Source: Anaerolineae bacterium | GTDB taxonomy: Bacteria; Chloroflexota; Anaerolineae; Anaerolineales; Villigracilaceae | Direction: 5' to 3' | Assembly: GCA_003130845.1 (NCBI GenBank) | Contig: QEXW01000072.1 | Location: 1-64,000, forward strand | DNA length: 64,000 nucleotides | Part shown: positions 14,909 to 23,968 of the stretch, piece after piece | Position numbering within the stretch: the stretch's first letter is position 1 | Layout of the letters: each line of letters opens with the position of its first letter | The notes under the pieces: model-generated | Database searches by the model: none | Told to the model about the DNA's origin: nothing | The model's input: only the letters and a program-made list of their open reading frames with translations | Translations under genes and position numbers: made by a program

Positions 14909-16105
14909 TTAGCCTCCTAATTTTGGACCGGTGATGGGGAGATCAATGACGAACGCTGTGCCCTTCCCCAGCGTGGATTCCACTGCAATTTTGCCGCCAT
15001 GTGCTTCGATGATTTGCTTGCAAATAAACAACCCTAATCCTGAGCCGGCGCCGGCCTGGCCAGGAACGCGGTAGAAGCGCTGGAATAGGTTGGGCAAGTA
15101 TTCGGACGGAATGCCTGGCCCGGCATCTACAAAGCGAATGCGGTAAAAGTCTTTGATTTGCATCAGGTAAACGGTCACCGGGGCGCCTGGTGCGTACTTA
15201 TTGGCGTTGCTAAATAAATTTTCTAATACTTGCGAAAGGCGCACACTATCGGCAGTGATGGTGGGCGCAACCGAGAAATCGAGCCGGACCTGCAGGTCCT
15301 TGTAGCGCGCCTGACTGCGTATCATCGTATCACGAATCAGTGCATCTAGGCGGACGGGTTGGAAGTGCATTGGTAGGGTATTGCTCTGTAAACGCGCCGA
15401 TTCCAGCACATTTTCAATCAGTTCATTCAGGTGGTCGGCCTCTTCATCAATGATTTGCAGGAATTCACGGCGGGTTTCTTCGTCCCATTTGGTGTCTTTG
15501 CGCAGCAAAGTGGTTGTATACCCCTTAATAAATCCCAGCGGCGTCCGCAACTCATGTGAAATGGTGGCGATAAAATCTTCCTGCATTTCTAGCAGGCGGC
15601 GTGCGTTTTGCAGGGCGGTTATTTCCTCGGTGAGTTTTTTGCGCACAAACAAGGCGGAAAATTGGGTTGCAATGTATTGGGCGCGTTGGATTTGGGCAGG
15701 AGTGTATTCTGGGCCGCCAAAGCGGACGAAGACAACTGCCCCTATCAGCCCTTCGTAGGTTCTCAAAGGCAGTCCAAGCAGGAAGGGTTTGGTTAAGCGG
15801 TCGTCATTTGGCGATGAATCGGCAGGGATTTGCACCACCATTTCTTTTTGCGCAATGACACGGTTGGCAATTTCTGCGCCCCAGGCGACATCGGCGCCGG
15901 CGCTTTGTCCCCGCCCAACGGCACGCGCATAGGCGATTTCGGTCAACTCGCTTGAACCACTCTCAAGAATGTAGAGCGCCAGGTTATCAAATAGGAAGAC
16001 CGAGCGCACGACGGCCATGACCGAGTCGAGCGCTTGTTTCCAATCGGGTTTTTGGGTTACAGCCTCTGCCAATGCCAGAATTTCTGGAATGTGTTCTTCT
16101 GTCAT
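14909..16105 (-). CDS. GAF-domain sensor histidine kinase
   Basis: A 398-residue cytosolic kinase without membrane segments. A GAF-like sensory domain covers about 15-160 (LALYILESGSSE, GLPLRTYEGLIGAVVFV). The dimerisation/phosphoacceptor helix has the H-box FIATISHELRTPLG, and the catalytic domain has the N-box NLFSNANKYA, G1 DAGPGIP and G2 GSGLGLFI. Its first bases overlap the end of the upstream kinase (ATGA). The GAF ligand cannot be predicted. Two kinases next to one regulator suggests convergence of two signals on Tad gene control. Confidence 0.93.
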   Translation of the reverse strand: MTEEHIPEILALAEAVTQKPDWKQALDSVMAVVRSVFLFDNLALYILESGSSELTEIAYARAVGRGQSAGADVAWGAEIANRVIAQKEMVVQIPADSSPNDDRLTKPFLLGLPLRTYEGLIGAVVFVRFGGPEYTPAQIQRAQYIATQFSALFVRKKLTEEITALQNARRLLEMQEDFIATISHELRTPLGFIKGYTTTLLRKDTKWDEETRREFLQIIDEEADHLNELIENVLESARLQSNTLPMHFQPVRLDALIRDTMIRSQARYKDLQVRLDFSVAPTITADSVRLSQVLENLFSNANKYAPGAPVTVYLMQIKDFYRIRFVDAGPGIPSEYLPNLFQRFYRVPGQAGAGSGLGLFICKQIIEAHGGKIAVESTLGKGTAFVIDLPITGPKLGG

Positions 16106-17139
16106 GTGGTTTCATCCCCTTTAGCAGCTAAGAGTGAAAACGAAACGCGCGTTCCCTGATTTACTTCCGATTGTACATTAATCTGTGCGCTATGTGCTTC
16201 CACAATTTCGCGTACCAGGGCCAGGCCTAGTCCCGTGCCGCCATAGCGGCGGGTAGGTGACCCATCCAGTTGATGAAACGGTTCGAAAATTTCTTGAATG
16301 CGTTCTGGGGGAATGCCGATGCCGGTGTCGGCTACGAGGATGTTTACGATGCTGTCACTGGCTGGGTCTTTTGAAACATCTAGCCACACCTGTCCACCTG
16401 CCGGCGTGAATTTGATGGCGTTGTCGAGCAGATGGGTGAGAACCCAACGGATTTTCTCTTGGTCGGCTTTGACAAAGGTGACTTGGGGCGCAATCTTTTC
16501 TTGAAATGTGATTTGACGGTTTTCTGCCTTGGCGCGGACATGCGGGGCAATACCTTCAAGTATCTGGCGCAAATTTACGGTTTTTAGGGTGAGGGTCATT
16601 TCGCCACGCGCGGCTAAGGAGAAAAGAATCAAGTCTTCAATCAAATTTTGTAGGCGTGAGGCTGCCTGAAGCGAGACTTCAATTGCTTTGGCCTGGTCGG
16701 TGGTGAGTGGACCCAGCGTTTGGGTTTGCATCAGTTCTAGGTATCCGCGAATGTGTGTAAGGGGGGTGCGTAGTTCGTGCGAGACATTGGCAACGAAGTT
16801 GGCTTTGAGCTGGTTTAGTTCTGAGAGTTTGCGCAGCGCTTCTTCCAGTTCTGCTGTGCGCTGTTGCACGCGTTTTTCCAGGTGACGGTTGGCATCCTCC
16901 AGCGCAGCGCGCAGGCGCAGGATTTGTTCGGTGACGGCACGGTCGAGGGTGGGGCGGTCTAGAAACCCAAGTTCTACAATTGCGTTGCCAAGTAAAATCG
17001 GCTTGCCCTGCGCTGTGCATTGTTTTTGATAGGCGAGTGCTTGTTTTAATTGCTCTGGCGTCAGCAAGCCTGCTTCGACCAGTTGTTCTCCTAACCTGGG
17101 TACCAACACTTCGGGACTGATTAATACTTGATTGCTCAT
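16102..17139 (-). CDS. Histidine kinase with an N-terminal MshEN-like domain
   Basis: A 345-residue soluble kinase. Residues 15-38 (RLGEQLVEAGLLTPEQLKQA and on) match the 24-residue MshEN motif RLGxxLVxxGxxxxxxLxxxLxxQ; residues 49-72 are a second, looser copy beginning LLGNAIVELG. In type II ATPases such pairs bind cyclic di-GMP. The second motif lacks the leading Arg and the spacer is about 10 residues, longer than usual, so binding is uncertain. A coiled coil (78-110) leads to the H-box FVANVSHELRTPL, then N-box HLLDNAIKFT, DTGIGIP and GGTGLGLAL. AAGAGGAT precedes the ATG. First gene of the tight Tad operon block. Confidence 0.88.
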   Translation of the reverse strand: MSNQVLISPEVLVPRLGEQLVEAGLLTPEQLKQALAYQKQCTAQGKPILLGNAIVELGFLDRPTLDRAVTEQILRLRAALEDANRHLEKRVQQRTAELEEALRKLSELNQLKANFVANVSHELRTPLTHIRGYLELMQTQTLGPLTTDQAKAIEVSLQAASRLQNLIEDLILFSLAARGEMTLTLKTVNLRQILEGIAPHVRAKAENRQITFQEKIAPQVTFVKADQEKIRWVLTHLLDNAIKFTPAGGQVWLDVSKDPASDSIVNILVADTGIGIPPERIQEIFEPFHQLDGSPTRRYGGTGLGLALVREIVEAHSAQINVQSEVNQGTRVSFSLLAAKGDETT

Positions 17140-17151
17140 CGTATATCCTCT

Positions 17152-18744
17152 TTAGGGTTGCCAGGCCCAGGCTCCAGAAATCATTGTTGCCGAAGGGCGC
17201 AGGGTATACAGTTCTTCTGCGGGACAAACGAAAGGGTCTTGTTCCAATACAATCAAATCGGCATCGAAGCCGGGAGTGAGTTTTCCACGGCGCGTTTCTA
17301 GGCCGGCAGCGTAGGCTGCACCTATGGTGTAGGCTTCTAATGCCTGGTGCAGTGTCAGTCGTTCTTCAGGATACCAGCCTTGCGGGCCGGGGGCACCATC
17401 GCTGCGGCGGCGTGTGACAGCGGCGTGCAATCCGAGAAAGGGATTGGGACTTTCCACAGGGGCATCGGAGCCAAAGGCCAATATGGCACCGGCTAGCAGT
17501 TGTGTTTTCCAGGCGTAGGCTAATCGTGCGCGTTCTCCCCAGTAGTAATCGGCAGCGAACATATCGGAGGTGGCATGAATGGGTTGCATCGAAGCAATGA
17601 CTTTCAATTGCGCCAGACGGTTTGTATCGTTTGGGTGGATTATTTGGACATGCTCGATGCGATGACGCAGGGCGGGCAGGTGGTTGGCATGTTCATAATG
17701 ACGTAAGTGTTCTAATCCGTTTAGCACTTCATGCACAGCGCGGTCTCCGATGGCGTGAACGGTCAGGCCTAGTCCAACTTCAGCGGCTTTGCGGCCATGT
17801 TCAAAGAGTTCTTCTCCATCCATATTCAGGATACCCCGATTTTCTGGTTCGTTCAAGTAGGGGGCGAACATGGCTGCGGTACGTGGTCCGAGCGCACCAT
17901 CCATGAAGATTTTGACCATGCCAATGCGTAAATGGTCACTGCCAAAGCCGGCGCGTAATCCTAACCCATGCGCGTAGTCAAGAAGGGCGAGCGGGATGTT
18001 TTTGAGAACGCGTAATTTTAGCCGCCCTTCTGCATCGAGTTGTTGTAGTGCCATGAAGCAGGGGCGGTAATCAAAATCGTGCACGCCGGTTATGCCCATT
18101 GCCAAGAGGGTGGCTTGTGCAGAGTCGATCGCATCGGCCACCTGACTGGTCGTAGGTTGCGGTAGTTTTGTTTCGATCAGTGTCATGGCGCTTTCTAACA
18201 AAATTCCGGTGGGCTGGCCATGTTCATCGCGGAGAATTTTGCCGTTTGCTGGGTCTGGCGTGTTGGGGCCGATGCCGGCTTGCTGCAAGGCGGCAGAGTT
18301 GGCCCAGCCGGCGTGTAGCGATTTGGCGGTGAGATAGACTGGTTTATCTGCAACGACGGCATCTAAGTCAGTGGCGGTGGGGAAATCGCCCCCCCAATCG
18401 TTTTGTTGCCATCCATGTCCCAAAATCCACTCCCCAGCCAAGGTTTTGTTGGCGCGTTCGGCCACTCGGCGGATGGCCTCGGCTTTGGTGGATGTTTCTA
18501 CATCTACTTTTTGCAGATTCAGGGCGTAATGCATCAAATGAATGTGCGCATCGGTCAGTCCGGGCAAAATCACCCGTTTCCCCATATCTTGTCGTTGGGC
18601 AAAGGGGAAGGTTTCACGCAGTTCTTCGCCGCCGGCGGCGATGATGCGCCCTTGCGCGTCTATCGCGAGTGCCGAAACAACAGGTTGGTGACGATCCAGG
18701 GTGTAGATGCGCGCGTTGTGTAGAAGGGTACAGAGAAGAGACAT
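17152..18744 (-). CDS. Amidohydrolase, YtcJ-like
   Basis: A 530-residue metal-dependent hydrolase of the amidohydrolase 3 group. It has the entry metal motif DAHIHL (about 67-72), the carboxylated-Lys region MVKIFMDGALGPRTA, HAIGDRAVHE, RIEHVQ and the late Asp in FGSDAPVE. Members hydrolyse N-acyl or formyl amides of diverse type; the substrate here is unknown. It sits 12 bases upstream of the MshEN kinase and 39 bases after parB, so it may be co-transcribed with either. No signal peptide. A weak -10-like element lies next to the ATG on the minus strand. Confidence 0.9.
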   Translation of the reverse strand: MSLLCTLLHNARIYTLDRHQPVVSALAIDAQGRIIAAGGEELRETFPFAQRQDMGKRVILPGLTDAHIHLMHYALNLQKVDVETSTKAEAIRRVAERANKTLAGEWILGHGWQQNDWGGDFPTATDLDAVVADKPVYLTAKSLHAGWANSAALQQAGIGPNTPDPANGKILRDEHGQPTGILLESAMTLIETKLPQPTTSQVADAIDSAQATLLAMGITGVHDFDYRPCFMALQQLDAEGRLKLRVLKNIPLALLDYAHGLGLRAGFGSDHLRIGMVKIFMDGALGPRTAAMFAPYLNEPENRGILNMDGEELFEHGRKAAEVGLGLTVHAIGDRAVHEVLNGLEHLRHYEHANHLPALRHRIEHVQIIHPNDTNRLAQLKVIASMQPIHATSDMFAADYYWGERARLAYAWKTQLLAGAILAFGSDAPVESPNPFLGLHAAVTRRRSDGAPGPQGWYPEERLTLHQALEAYTIGAAYAAGLETRRGKLTPGFDADLIVLEQDPFVCPAEELYTLRPSATMISGAWAWQP

Positions 18745-18783
18745 GGTTTATGCTATTTTGGTGTGGAGAATCTGTTCAGGTAT

Positions 18784-19662
18784 TTATTCGTCGAGCAGGC
18801 GGTTGAGTATGGCGTCTAGTTCCTCATTTGAAAAGTAATGCAGGGAAAGTACACCGCCACCTTTGCGGTTGGTTTTGAGGGTAACGCGTGTCCCTAAACT
18901 GGCTTCTAGCCGCTCTTGTAATTCTTTGACATCGGGCGCAGGGGCAGGCTTAGGGGGTGGAGAAGGTTTTTCACCTTTGAGCTTGTTAACTAGTTCTTCG
19001 GTTTGTCGCACCGTCAGGTCATGCGCGCGGATTTGTTTTAGGGCGGCTTCTTGTGCTTGCGGGCTGTTTAGGCTGAGCAGGGCGCGGGCGTGTCCTTCAG
19101 AGATTCCGCCTTCGACCAGCGCTTGCTGCACCGAGGGCGGTAGTTTGAGCAGGCGCAAGGTGTTGGTGATGGCTACGCGGCTTTTGCCTACGCGGGTGGC
19201 AATTTCTTCGTGTGAAAGGTGAAATTCTTCGTTGAGTTGCCGATAGGCATTCGCTTCTTCTAGTGGGTTTAGGTCAGCACGTTGGACGTTTTCGATGAGT
19301 GCCAGTTCCAGGCGTTCCAAGTCGGTGGTTTGGCGCACAATCACCGGCACTTCGCTGAGGCCGGCCAGTTTGGCCGCTTGCCAGCGACGTTCTCCGGCAA
19401 TGAGGGTATAGCGGTTGGCGGTGTCATCTTGGCTGACCAGCAGGGGTTGAATCACACCATGTTCGCGAATGGAGGCTGCGAGTTCTTGCAGCGCGGTTGG
19501 TTCAAAGTGCGAACGGGGTTGGCGCGGGTTGGGGATGATACTTTGAATTGGTACGGTGCGCACGCCAGGGGTTGATGCTTCGAAGGTTGCAGGTTGTTCT
19601 GGCGTGTTCCCACCGGGGATCAGGGCGTCTAACCCTTTACCGAGGCCGCTATGTTTAGGCAT
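18784..19662 (-). CDS. parB: Chromosome partitioning protein ParB
   Basis: CTP-dependent DNA clamp that loads at parS sites and works with ParA in origin segregation. The 292-residue protein has the N-terminal ParA-interacting tail (SGLGKGLDALIP), the CTPase/ParB motif region (NPRQPRSHFEP, GERRWQAAKLAG), the HTH (LSHEEIATRVGKSRVAITN) and a C-terminal dimer domain. AGGAGG lies 6 bases before the ATG at 19662, which overlaps the parA stop by 8 bases. I found no perfect parS site in the window. Confidence 0.96.
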   Translation of the reverse strand: MPKHSGLGKGLDALIPGGNTPEQPATFEASTPGVRTVPIQSIIPNPRQPRSHFEPTALQELAASIREHGVIQPLLVSQDDTANRYTLIAGERRWQAAKLAGLSEVPVIVRQTTDLERLELALIENVQRADLNPLEEANAYRQLNEEFHLSHEEIATRVGKSRVAITNTLRLLKLPPSVQQALVEGGISEGHARALLSLNSPQAQEAALKQIRAHDLTVRQTEELVNKLKGEKPSPPPKPAPAPDVKELQERLEASLGTRVTLKTNRKGGGVLSLHYFSNEELDAILNRLLDE

Positions 19663-20449
19663 GCGCAGCCTCCTGTAGGATGACACCATCTTGGGTTAGC
19701 ACTTCGCGTGCTAGCGCTTCATATGCCTGTGCTCCGGTGGAATGAGGGGCGTATGCTGAAATGGGCAAGCCATACGAGGGGGCTTCGGCCAGGCGCACCG
19801 AGCGTGGCACAACCGCATGAAATACTTGGCCGGGGAAGTGTTTTCGCACTTCTTCTACTACGTCAAACGAGAGTCGTGCGCGCGCATCGTACATCGTCAG
19901 AACTACACCGCGCACAGCCAGTTCTGGAAAAAGCGCCGAGCGGATGCGTTGCAGGGTGCTCATTAATTGCCCTAGCCCTTCTAGTGCCAAATATTCGCAT
20001 TGCACAGGGATGATGACACCCTCTCGCGCTGCCATGAGCCCGTTAACGGTCAGCAGGCTGAGCGAGGGGGGACAATCTATCAACACGTAGTCGAAGCGCT
20101 CGTTGAGCGGTTCCAACGCTTTGCGCAGGCGTGATTCGCGCGCTTCGGCCTCCACCAGTTCTACTTCTGCACCGGCCAGAGCGGGTGAAGAAGGCAATAG
20201 GGAAAGATTCAGGTCAGGATTGGTCAGTAAACTGCTGCTGGCCGAGGCCAGGCCGAGCAGGGCTTCATAGGTTCCTTGTTTGACAGTTCGTTTGTCTACT
20301 CCCAAGCAAGAAGTTGCGTTTGATTGTGGGTCCAAATCTACAATTAGAACGCGTTGCCCGAATTTTGCTAAATAGGCACCTAAGTTAATGGCGGTGGTGG
20401 TTTTGCCCACGCCACCTTTTTGATTAACCAATGTATAGAACCGTGCCAT
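19655..20449 (-). CDS. parA: Chromosome partitioning ATPase ParA/Soj
   Basis: MinD-like ATPase that forms gradients on the nucleoid and moves ParB-bound origins. The 264-residue protein starts MARFYTLVNQKGGVGKTT, with the deviant Walker A KGGVGKTT at residues 11-18, switch I VDLDPQSNAT and Walker B region YVLIDCPPSLS. The ATG at 20449 has GGGAG about 6 bases upstream; an in-frame extension to 20515 is less likely. A -10 element (GTACAAT, minus strand 20493-20487) lies about 40 bases upstream. Confidence 0.96.
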   Translation of the reverse strand: MARFYTLVNQKGGVGKTTTAINLGAYLAKFGQRVLIVDLDPQSNATSCLGVDKRTVKQGTYEALLGLASASSSLLTNPDLNLSLLPSSPALAGAEVELVEAEARESRLRKALEPLNERFDYVLIDCPPSLSLLTVNGLMAAREGVIIPVQCEYLALEGLGQLMSTLQRIRSALFPELAVRGVVLTMYDARARLSFDVVEEVRKHFPGQVFHAVVPRSVRLAEAPSYGLPISAYAPHSTGAQAYEALAREVLTQDGVILQEAAHA

Positions 20450-20486
20450 GCTTGCTCCCGGTGAAGTTGTTGAATGGTATGCAGTA

Positions 20487-20493
20487 ATTGTAC
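20487..20493 (-). promoter_or_regulatory. -10 element of parAB
   Basis: Reads GTACAAT on the minus strand, preceded by T, about 40 bases before the parA start. No clear -35. Confidence 0.45.
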
Positions 20494-20535
20494 ATGAGAA
20501 ATGCTTACTCTTCATTGCTTTTGAGAATCGAACCG

Positions 20536-20571
20536 AAAGAAAACGTCCCGAAGGTGATTCTCCGGGACGTT
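20536..20571 (-). terminator. Terminator after the 198-residue membrane protein gene
   Basis: On the minus strand AACGTCCCGG pairs with CCGGGACGTT-like arm (plus-strand arms 20542-20550 and 20563-20571) and is followed by TTTTCTTT. It closes the acs transcript before parAB. Confidence 0.8.
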
Positions 20572-20591
20572 GGGATACATCTACAATTTAC

Positions 20592-21188
20592 TTATGCGGC
20601 TACCGTTGGAACGCTTAAATAGGCAAGGACTCCATAGATGAACATTCCAATGCTCAGGATTGCAAAGAGCAAGCGCATGTTGCTTTCTTCTTTGAGCAGA
20701 GAAGCCCAGGCTGCGAAGGCTAGCCCAACGGCTGTGATTAGCATGACAAGTTGTAACGCGTCACCGCGTTTATTCCACGCTTCGGCTTTTTCAAAAAAGG
20801 CGTTGGCTTCGGCGAACAAAGAATTGGCCTCGGTGTACATGGCTTCGTAGTAGACCTCATCGAAGATGTCTTGGGCGTTGGCAGCAATGCGCGCCTGAAG
20901 TTCTTCTGAGAAGTTTTCCAGATAGTAGTTGGCTTTCTCCTCGTTGTCATTGGTGTACCAGCCATCGTAGAGTTGATAGTCGTAGACAATCAGCTGATTG
21001 GCGGTCAGGTACTCGGCGTTCGCATCGGTCAGCCGTTGTTGTCCAAGCACGTTGTTGGCTGTTTGTTCGGAATCGGCCATGGAGCCTTGATAGCTGGCGA
21101 CTGCTGTGAAGACGCTTAGAATAGCAATTAGGCTACCCAGGGTAATTTCCGAGGCGAGAAAGCGCAATTTTTGCAGGACGGTGTTCAT
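20592..21188 (-). CDS. Membrane protein of unknown function encoded after acs
   Basis: A 198-residue protein with one transmembrane helix near the N-terminus (ITLGSLIAILSVFTAVASY) and two near the C-terminus. The central 100 residues are acidic, helical and rich in Tyr, Asn and Ala. I do not recognise a family with certainty; the layout (TM, helical domain, two TMs) resembles DUF4337-like proteins. The start at 21188 is preferred: AGGA lies 9 bases upstream, while the ATG at 21197 overlaps the acs stop and has no room for a ribosome site. It is probably co-transcribed with acs. Confidence 0.65.
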   Translation of the reverse strand: MNTVLQKLRFLASEITLGSLIAILSVFTAVASYQGSMADSEQTANNVLGQQRLTDANAEYLTANQLIVYDYQLYDGWYTNDNEEKANYYLENFSEELQARIAANAQDIFDEVYYEAMYTEANSLFAEANAFFEKAEAWNKRGDALQLVMLITAVGLAFAAWASLLKEESNMRLLFAILSIGMFIYGVLAYLSVPTVAA

Positions 21189-21193
21189 TATGG

Positions 21194-23095
21194 TCATTCC
21201 TCTAGCGTGCTTAAGTCGCCTTCGGGTAAGCCCTGTGCGCGGGCTTTAAGGACGCGCCGCATAATTTTCCCGGAGCGGGTTTTGGGGAGTTTGTCTATAA
21301 AGCGCACCTCTTCAGGCCGGGCGATGGGGCCCATGTGGCGTGCTACGTGTTGGCGTAGTTCCTCGCCCAATTCCTCGCTGGGGGCAAAGCCTGGTTTGAG
21401 TTGGACAAAGCAGTAAATGGCCTGTCCTTTGACTTCATGCGGTAGCCCGATGGCCGCCGATTCGGCTACTGCCGGGTGCGTGATGAGCGCCGATTCGATT
21501 TCTGCGGTGCCGAGCCGGTGACCGGAGACTTTGATGACGTCATCTACCCGTCCGATAATCCAGAAGTAACCGTCTTTGTCGCGCCGTGCGCTATCGCCGG
21601 TCATATATTTGCCGGGATATTTGCTCCAATATTGGCTGACATACCGCTCGGGGTCTTTATAGATGGTGCGGAGCATAGAAGGCCAGGGACGGGTTAGCAC
21701 GAGGTAGCCTTCGGAGCCATCTGGTACGGGGTTGCCCTGCTCGTCCACAATTTCGGCTACCTGACCAAAGAAGGGGCGTGTGCCAGAGCCAGGCTTAAGT
21801 GGCACAACCGGTGTGGGGGTAATCATAAACGCGCCGGTTTCAGTCTGCCACCAAGTGTCCATGATAGGACAGCGTTCTTTGCCAATGACGCGGTAAAACC
21901 ACTTCCAGGCCTCTGGGTTGATGGGTTCGCCGACGGTGCCGAGCAAGCGCAGCGAGGACAAATCGTGCTTATTGGGCCAGGCTTCGCCGAAGCGCATCAG
22001 CCCGCGAATGGCGGTCGGCGCCGTGTAAAAGATGGTAATGCCGAAACGTTCGATGAGTTGCCACCAACGGTTGGGGTAAGGGTAAGCCGGGCCGCCCTCA
22101 AACATGAACACGGTTGCGCCGTTAAGAAACGGGCCATAGACCAGGTAGGAGTGACCGGTAATCCAGCCGGGGTCGGCGGTGCACCAAAACCGGTCTTCAT
22201 CGTTGATGTCAAATACATACTTAAGTGTGGCATATGTGCCGACCATGTAGCCACCATGGGTATGGAGAATAGCTTTGGGCTTGCCGGTTGAACCGCTGGT
22301 ATAGAGGATAAACAGTGGGTCCTCGGCATCCATTTCCTCGGTGGGGCATTTGCCATTGGCGATTGGCAGGGCGCACATATCATGATACCAATGGTCGCGC
22401 ATCGATTCCATTGGCACATCGTGGCCAGTGCGCTTGACGACAATCACATTTTCGACGGTTGGGCAGTGCTTAAGCGCTTCATCTACAATCCGTTTCAGCT
22501 CGACCAATTTGCCGTTTTGATATGCCCCATCACAGGTGATGACAAGTTTGGATTCAGAATCGGCAATTCGACCCTGCAACGCGTCTACACTGAAGCCGCC
22601 AAACACGACCGAATGAATTGCGCCGATTTTGGCACAGGCCAGCATGGCAAAGACAATTTCTGGAATGCGTCCCATGTAAATGGTGACACGGTCACCCTTG
22701 CCAACCCCCATTGACTTAATGATGTTGGCCATGCGGTTCACTTCACGGTTGAGTGCATAATACGAGAATGTGCGCTCGCTTTTGCCGTCCTCCGCCTCCC
22801 AGATGAGCGCTAGCTTGTTCTTGCGAAAGGTCAACAAGTGCCGGTCTACCGCATTGTAGGCGATGTTTACTTTGCCGCCTACGAACCATTTGTAGAACGG
22901 GGCTTGCGATGCGTCTAGCACTTTCTCCCATTTTTGGAACCAGACGAGTTCTTCGGCTTCTTTGGCCCAGAACCCTTCTAGGTCGCGTTGGGCAAATTCG
23001 GCCAGAGCATCCCAATCTTTGAGAACAGCTTGTTGAATCACTTCTTGGGGCGGATAGTAAACTTCCCCTTCCAGTTCGACTTGCCTGGCAGACAT
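21194..23095 (-). CDS. acs: Acetyl-CoA synthetase (AMP-forming)
   Basis: Activates acetate to acetyl-CoA through acetyl-AMP; cytosolic. The 633-residue protein is near the normal 640-650 length. It has the N-terminal ACAS_N region ([17 protein letters not shown]), the phosphate loop [11 protein letters not shown], the acyl pocket DTWWQTETG, the hinge [16 protein letters not shown] and the C-terminal [11 protein letters not shown] whose Lys is the usual acetylation site. AGGAGGAG lies 8 bases before the ATG. A good promoter (TTGAAT, 17 bp, TATAGT) lies about 60 bases upstream. Divergent from the glutaredoxin-groES pair. Confidence 0.97.
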   Translation of the reverse strand: MSARQVELEGEVYYPPQEVIQQAVLKDWDALAEFAQRDLEGFWAKEAEELVWFQKWEKVLDASQAPFYKWFVGGKVNIAYNAVDRHLLTFRKNKLALIWEAEDGKSERTFSYYALNREVNRMANIIKSMGVGKGDRVTIYMGRIPEIVFAMLACAKIGAIHSVVFGGFSVDALQGRIADSESKLVITCDGAYQNGKLVELKRIVDEALKHCPTVENVIVVKRTGHDVPMESMRDHWYHDMCALPIANGKCPTEEMDAEDPLFILYTSGSTGKPKAILHTHGGYMVGTYATLKYVFDINDEDRFWCTADPGWITGHSYLVYGPFLNGATVFMFEGGPAYPYPNRWWQLIERFGITIFYTAPTAIRGLMRFGEAWPNKHDLSSLRLLGTVGEPINPEAWKWFYRVIGKERCPIMDTWWQTETGAFMITPTPVVPLKPGSGTRPFFGQVAEIVDEQGNPVPDGSEGYLVLTRPWPSMLRTIYKDPERYVSQYWSKYPGKYMTGDSARRDKDGYFWIIGRVDDVIKVSGHRLGTAEIESALITHPAVAESAAIGLPHEVKGQAIYCFVQLKPGFAPSEELGEELRQHVARHMGPIARPEEVRFIDKLPKTRSGKIMRRVLKARAQGLPEGDLSTLEE

Positions 23096-23153
23096 AAATA
23101 CGGCTCCTCCTGTGAGTTTGGGGTTGCGGAGATGCTCCGCTATACATTACACT

Positions 23154-23182
23154 ACTATACAGCGGTTTTTGATTTGATTCAA
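23154..23182 (-). promoter_or_regulatory. acs promoter
   Basis: On the minus strand: TTGAAT (23182-23177), a 17-bp spacer, then TATAGT (23159-23154) preceded by TG. It is one of the few in the window with both boxes. Confidence 0.7.
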
Positions 23183-23333
23183 GAATTATTACCCAAAATG
23201 TCATAAAAACTAGCCTGCGTTTTGCTGTATTTCTGAGCGTTTTTTGTGACAACACGTTTATTATGGTGTAACTTTTGGCATATCATTGCATCTAACCTGT
23301 GGAATATACACCGAACAGTAGAGGTAATGTGCT

Positions 23334-23585
23334 ATGCCTGATTCCAAACCCCAACCTCGTGTTATCATTTTCACCACGCCCACTTGTACCTATTGCAATA
23401 TGGCAAAAAAATATTTTCGCGAGAAAGGGATTAAGTTTAAGGACGTAGATGTCTCGCGTGATGAAGCGGCAGCGCGTGACATGGTGCGCCGCTCTGGGCA
23501 GCAAGGTGTGCCGGTGATTGATATCGGCGGTAAAATCGTGGTCGGTTTCGACCGTCCCAAAATTGATAAATATCTTGGACTCTAA
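23334..23585 (+). CDS. Glutaredoxin-like thiol oxidoreductase
   Basis: An 83-residue thioredoxin-fold protein with the redox pair CTYC in FTTPTCTYCNMAKKY (about residues 18-21) and the cis-Pro segment QGVPVIDIGG. Size and motif resemble NrdH/YruB-type glutaredoxins. It would reduce disulfides in small proteins; the reductant (thioredoxin reductase or a low-molecular thiol) cannot be told. AGAGG precedes the ATG. It is followed by groES after 19 bases, so the two are probably co-transcribed. Confidence 0.88.
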   Translation: MPDSKPQPRVIIFTTPTCTYCNMAKKYFREKGIKFKDVDVSRDEAAARDMVRRSGQQGVPVIDIGGKIVVGFDRPKIDKYLGL

Positions 23586-23604
23586 AACCTAGGAGGTATC
23601 TCGT

Positions 23605-23880
23605 ATGAGCAACATCAAAATTCAACCGATGGGCGCGCGGGTGCTCATCAAGCCGCTCGAACAGGAGAGCAAAACTTCAACGGGTTTGTACTTGCCTGAT
23701 ACGGCCAAAGAGAAGCCCCAAACTGGGATTGTTGTCGCCGTGGGCGATGACGAGGACATCAAGCTAAAGGTGAATGACCGGGTTTTGTTTGCCAAGTACA
23801 CCGGCACTGAGTTTAAACTTGATGGTCAGGAATATCTGCTCATGGAATGCAGTGACGTTTTGGCAAAGTTGTTAGACTAA
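23605..23880 (+). CDS. groS: Co-chaperonin GroES
   Basis: Heptameric lid for GroEL. The 91 residues show the family signature: GARVLIKPLEQESKT near the start, the mobile loop around TSTGLYLPDTAKEKPQ, and GDRVLFAKYTGTE-like strands (here NDRVLFAKYTGTEFK). AGGAGG lies 8 bases before the ATG. No groEL follows; a terminator closes the pair. No CIRCE inverted repeat is seen upstream of the glutaredoxin gene. Confidence 0.96.
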   Translation: MSNIKIQPMGARVLIKPLEQESKTSTGLYLPDTAKEKPQTGIVVAVGDDEDIKLKVNDRVLFAKYTGTEFKLDGQEYLLMECSDVLAKLLD

Positions 23881-23893
23881 AGGCAACTTAATC

Positions 23894-23936
23894 AAGCAAT
23901 CGGGGATGTTTGCTGGCATCCCCGATTGCTTTTTTG
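23894..23936 (+). terminator. Terminator after groES
   Basis: AAGCAATCGGGGATG pairs with CATCCCCGATTGCTT (15 bp) and is followed by six T. Confidence 0.95.
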
Positions 23937-23968
23937 TGTGGGAAGGTATGCTTGGCTAAGCGAAAAGT

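Noticed and set aside
23100-23333. CIRCE or heat-shock operator before glutaredoxin-groES
   Set aside because: No TTAGCACTC-N9-GAGTGCTAA-like repeat.
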